From JARFVT01 sp036677425 (GTDB lineage Bacteria; Pseudomonadota; Alphaproteobacteria; UBA8366; Aestuariispiraceae), in assembly GCA_036677425.1 (NCBI GenBank), contig JARFVT010000013.1, positions 1,860,001-1,924,000 of the forward strand: 64,000 bases of DNA, written 5' to 3'. A program made the position numbers and the translations under genes. The notes beneath the pieces are model-generated. The model searched no databases, was not told the DNA's origin, and saw only the letters and a program-made list of their open reading frames with translations. Below, piece after piece: positions 62,637-64,000 of the stretch. Positions within the stretch are counted from its first letter, which is position 1. Each line of letters opens with the position of its first letter.

Positions 62637-64000
62637 TCATGAGATAACTTTAATTTTTTTATCTTTCATTGATGGAATTAAATATTGTGGTAATGGTAAT
62701 TTTACTCGTTCCTGCAATTCTTTATCGTTAAAATATAATATTTGCCTACCAAATATTGGCGAATGACCCGCCACAAAAATCAACATATCACCAGCGGATG
62801 CCTTGCCCGCAGCATTAACAGTAATGCCTTTAAGCCGCATAACTTCGTCAGGCGTTAATAACGGCCTTGCGGTCTTTGTAATATTTTCAGATATATTGCC
62901 TGTGATTGATCCAGCCTTGCCAGATTTTGATTTATTGCGTTCAATGATTGTGGTTTTGCCGACCATATCAGATAATGTTTTTGCGGTCTCGGTGGTGTTA
63001 GGTGCAAAGGCTATCCTAATATGGCAATTTGCCATGATTGAATTATCCTTGCCGTAGGCCTTATTTAATTGGGTTAAATCTTGCACAATTATAAATGCCT
63101 TCAAGCCATAACCAGCCATGAATGCAAGCGAGCGTTCAAATATTTCTAATTTACCTATTGATGTGAACTCATCGAGCATTAATAACATGCGATGCTCATA
63201 TGATTTAACCGCTTTACCATTTTCAAATTTCATCGATGCGGTTAATCTTGTCAAAAACTGGTTCATCAAAATTCTGATTAATGGTCGCAATCGGTCAATA
63301 TCTGATGGTGGTATGATAATATATAATGAAACTGGTGCATCCCTGTTCATTAAATCTTTAATAGTAAAATCAGATTTAGATATATTTCTTGAAACTATAG
63401 GATCAGAATAAAGGCTTAATTTAACTTTTGCCGATGAATGAACGCCTGATCTTTCAGAGGCGGCTTTTTTCTTCATTGCACCAGCTGATCTTTTTATCTC
63501 TTCATTAACAATATCACTGCCATGATCAAATTCTGCCATATCTTCACAAAGCTGATTAAAGCTTTCATCAGGGTCTAATTCAATATCATCATCACCATGA
63601 CCAATCGACATGAAATGATGCACGTCTTTTAGAGTTGCCACCTGTTTATTTGTAATTTTTTGATAATATAATATATGTAAAATGCACGCGGTTAGCCATT
63701 CCCAACCAGATTGCGCCCAATAGTCTTTTAATCCCTTGCCGTCAGGATCAATCACCATTGATGCGATATTTTGACAATCGGCAATTTCATGTTCTGTGGC
63801 GATACGAATTTCTGCTAATGGATTATATTTATTTGAATCATCTAATGAAGTCGGATCAAATTTAATAATCCGATGCCCAAGCGATGCGCGGTAACCAGCG
63901 GTTAAGTGAAAGTTTTCGCCCTTAATATCCAAGCAAATCATTGAGCCTTGCCAGTTTAACAAAGTCGGTATTACCAAGCCAACGCCTTTACCTGATCTTG
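62637..64000 (-). CDS. VirD4/TraG-type conjugative coupling ATPase, N-terminus outside window
   Basis: This type IV secretion coupling protein would pump the relaxase-DNA complex to the transfer channel. The frame is open to the window edge and includes the Walker A end RSGKGVGLVIPTLL (63,960-64,000 region), so the apparent start at 63,977 is only an internal TTG. Further landmarks are LDIKGENFHLTAGYR, the arginine-rich YIIIPPSDIDRLRPLIR block and Walker B MLLMLDEFTSIGKLE followed by FIIVQDLTQLNKAYG. The membrane-anchor region lies beyond the window. With the relaxase and ArdC genes it marks a conjugative element. Confidence 0.93.
   Translation of the reverse strand, partial: RSGKGVGLVIPTLLNWQGSMICLDIKGENFHLTAGYRASLGHRIIKFDPTSLDDSNKYNPLAEIRIATEHEIADCQNIASMVIDPDGKGLKDYWAQSGWEWLTACILHILYYQKITNKQVATLKDVHHFMSIGHGDDDIELDPDESFNQLCEDMAEFDHGSDIVNEEIKRSAGAMKKKAASERSGVHSSAKVKLSLYSDPIVSRNISKSDFTIKDLMNRDAPVSLYIIIPPSDIDRLRPLIRILMNQFLTRLTASMKFENGKAVKSYEHRMLLMLDEFTSIGKLEIFERSLAFMAGYGLKAFIIVQDLTQLNKAYGKDNSIMANCHIRIAFAPNTTETAKTLSDMVGKTTIIERNKSKSGKAGSITGNISENITKTARPLLTPDEVMRLKGITVNAAGKASAGDMLIFVAGHSPIFGRQILYFNDKELQERVKLPLPQYLIPSMKDKKIKVIS

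Noticed and set aside
63975..63977. Start of the coupling protein at 63,977
   Set aside because: The codon is an internal TTG; the frame is open to the window edge and contains the Walker A motif upstream of it.

Overview
The window is chromosomal and accessory DNA from an AT-rich alphaproteobacterium. The evidence for that group is the divK-pleD pair, an FnrN-type regulator with a C-x2-C-x7-C cluster, alphaproteobacterial-type SerC/SerA and DinB (with an N-terminal zinc ribbon), ETF-ubiquinone oxidoreductase, and the neighbourhood uracil-DNA glycosylase / lytic transglycosylase / ETF-QO / TPR protein / ispE / tRNA methyltransferase / S49 protease / polyprenyl synthase. No species can be named from the sequence alone.

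Bases 1-43,400 are mainly core genome. They hold, in order: the end of a histidine kinase; an FNR-type regulator; cell-wall, DNA-repair and electron-transfer genes; ispE; serCA; a small operon (tRNA methyltransferase, S49 protease, small membrane protein); a prenyl synthase; a CHASE2-cyclase; a SPOR lipoprotein; dinB; divK-pleD; rpmG; topA-rnr; a gamma-glutamyltransferase-like lipoprotein; an M48 protease; dsbA-like, sfsA, map and radC; an M23 peptidase-bactofilin-MBL operon; Lrp and a nitrilase-like enzyme; uspA with an alanine/sodium symporter; marR and an M17 peptidase; and a GST. Bases 43,446-49,201 are a LacI-controlled sugar ABC importer with a palindromic operator. Its substrate-binding gene is split by a frameshift.

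Bases 49,208-64,000 are accessory DNA. An IS3-family element (broken orfB, right inverted repeat present in three tandem copies) abuts the ABC operon. Next comes a four-gene operon on the minus strand whose genes all overlap: a C5 cytosine methyltransferase, an 800-residue protein with two GHKL-type ATPase domains around a coiled coil, a response-regulator receiver fused to a helical domain carrying a HEPN-like R-x4-H motif, and a polynucleotide-kinase-type 3'-phosphatase. I consider this the most interesting part: it looks like an undescribed phosphorelay-gated RNase defence or stress system tied to DNA methylation. A 100-N scaffold gap (55,901-56,000) follows. Beyond it lies a mobilisation/conjugation module: a MOBP-type relaxase with ArdC-like modules, a MobC-like protein, two small proteins, two Toprim-domain proteins (one a degenerate duplicate), a large ArdC-zincin-Toprim protein, a small acidic protein, and a VirD4/TraG coupling protein running off the window.

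Several genes are one small mutation away from intact: rnr (in-frame TAG), the prenyl synthase 5' end (in-frame TAA), IS orfB (TAA), the sugar-binding gene (2-base slip) and the methyltransferase (ATA where ATG is expected). This could be genuine gene decay or limited consensus accuracy, and the sequence alone cannot decide.
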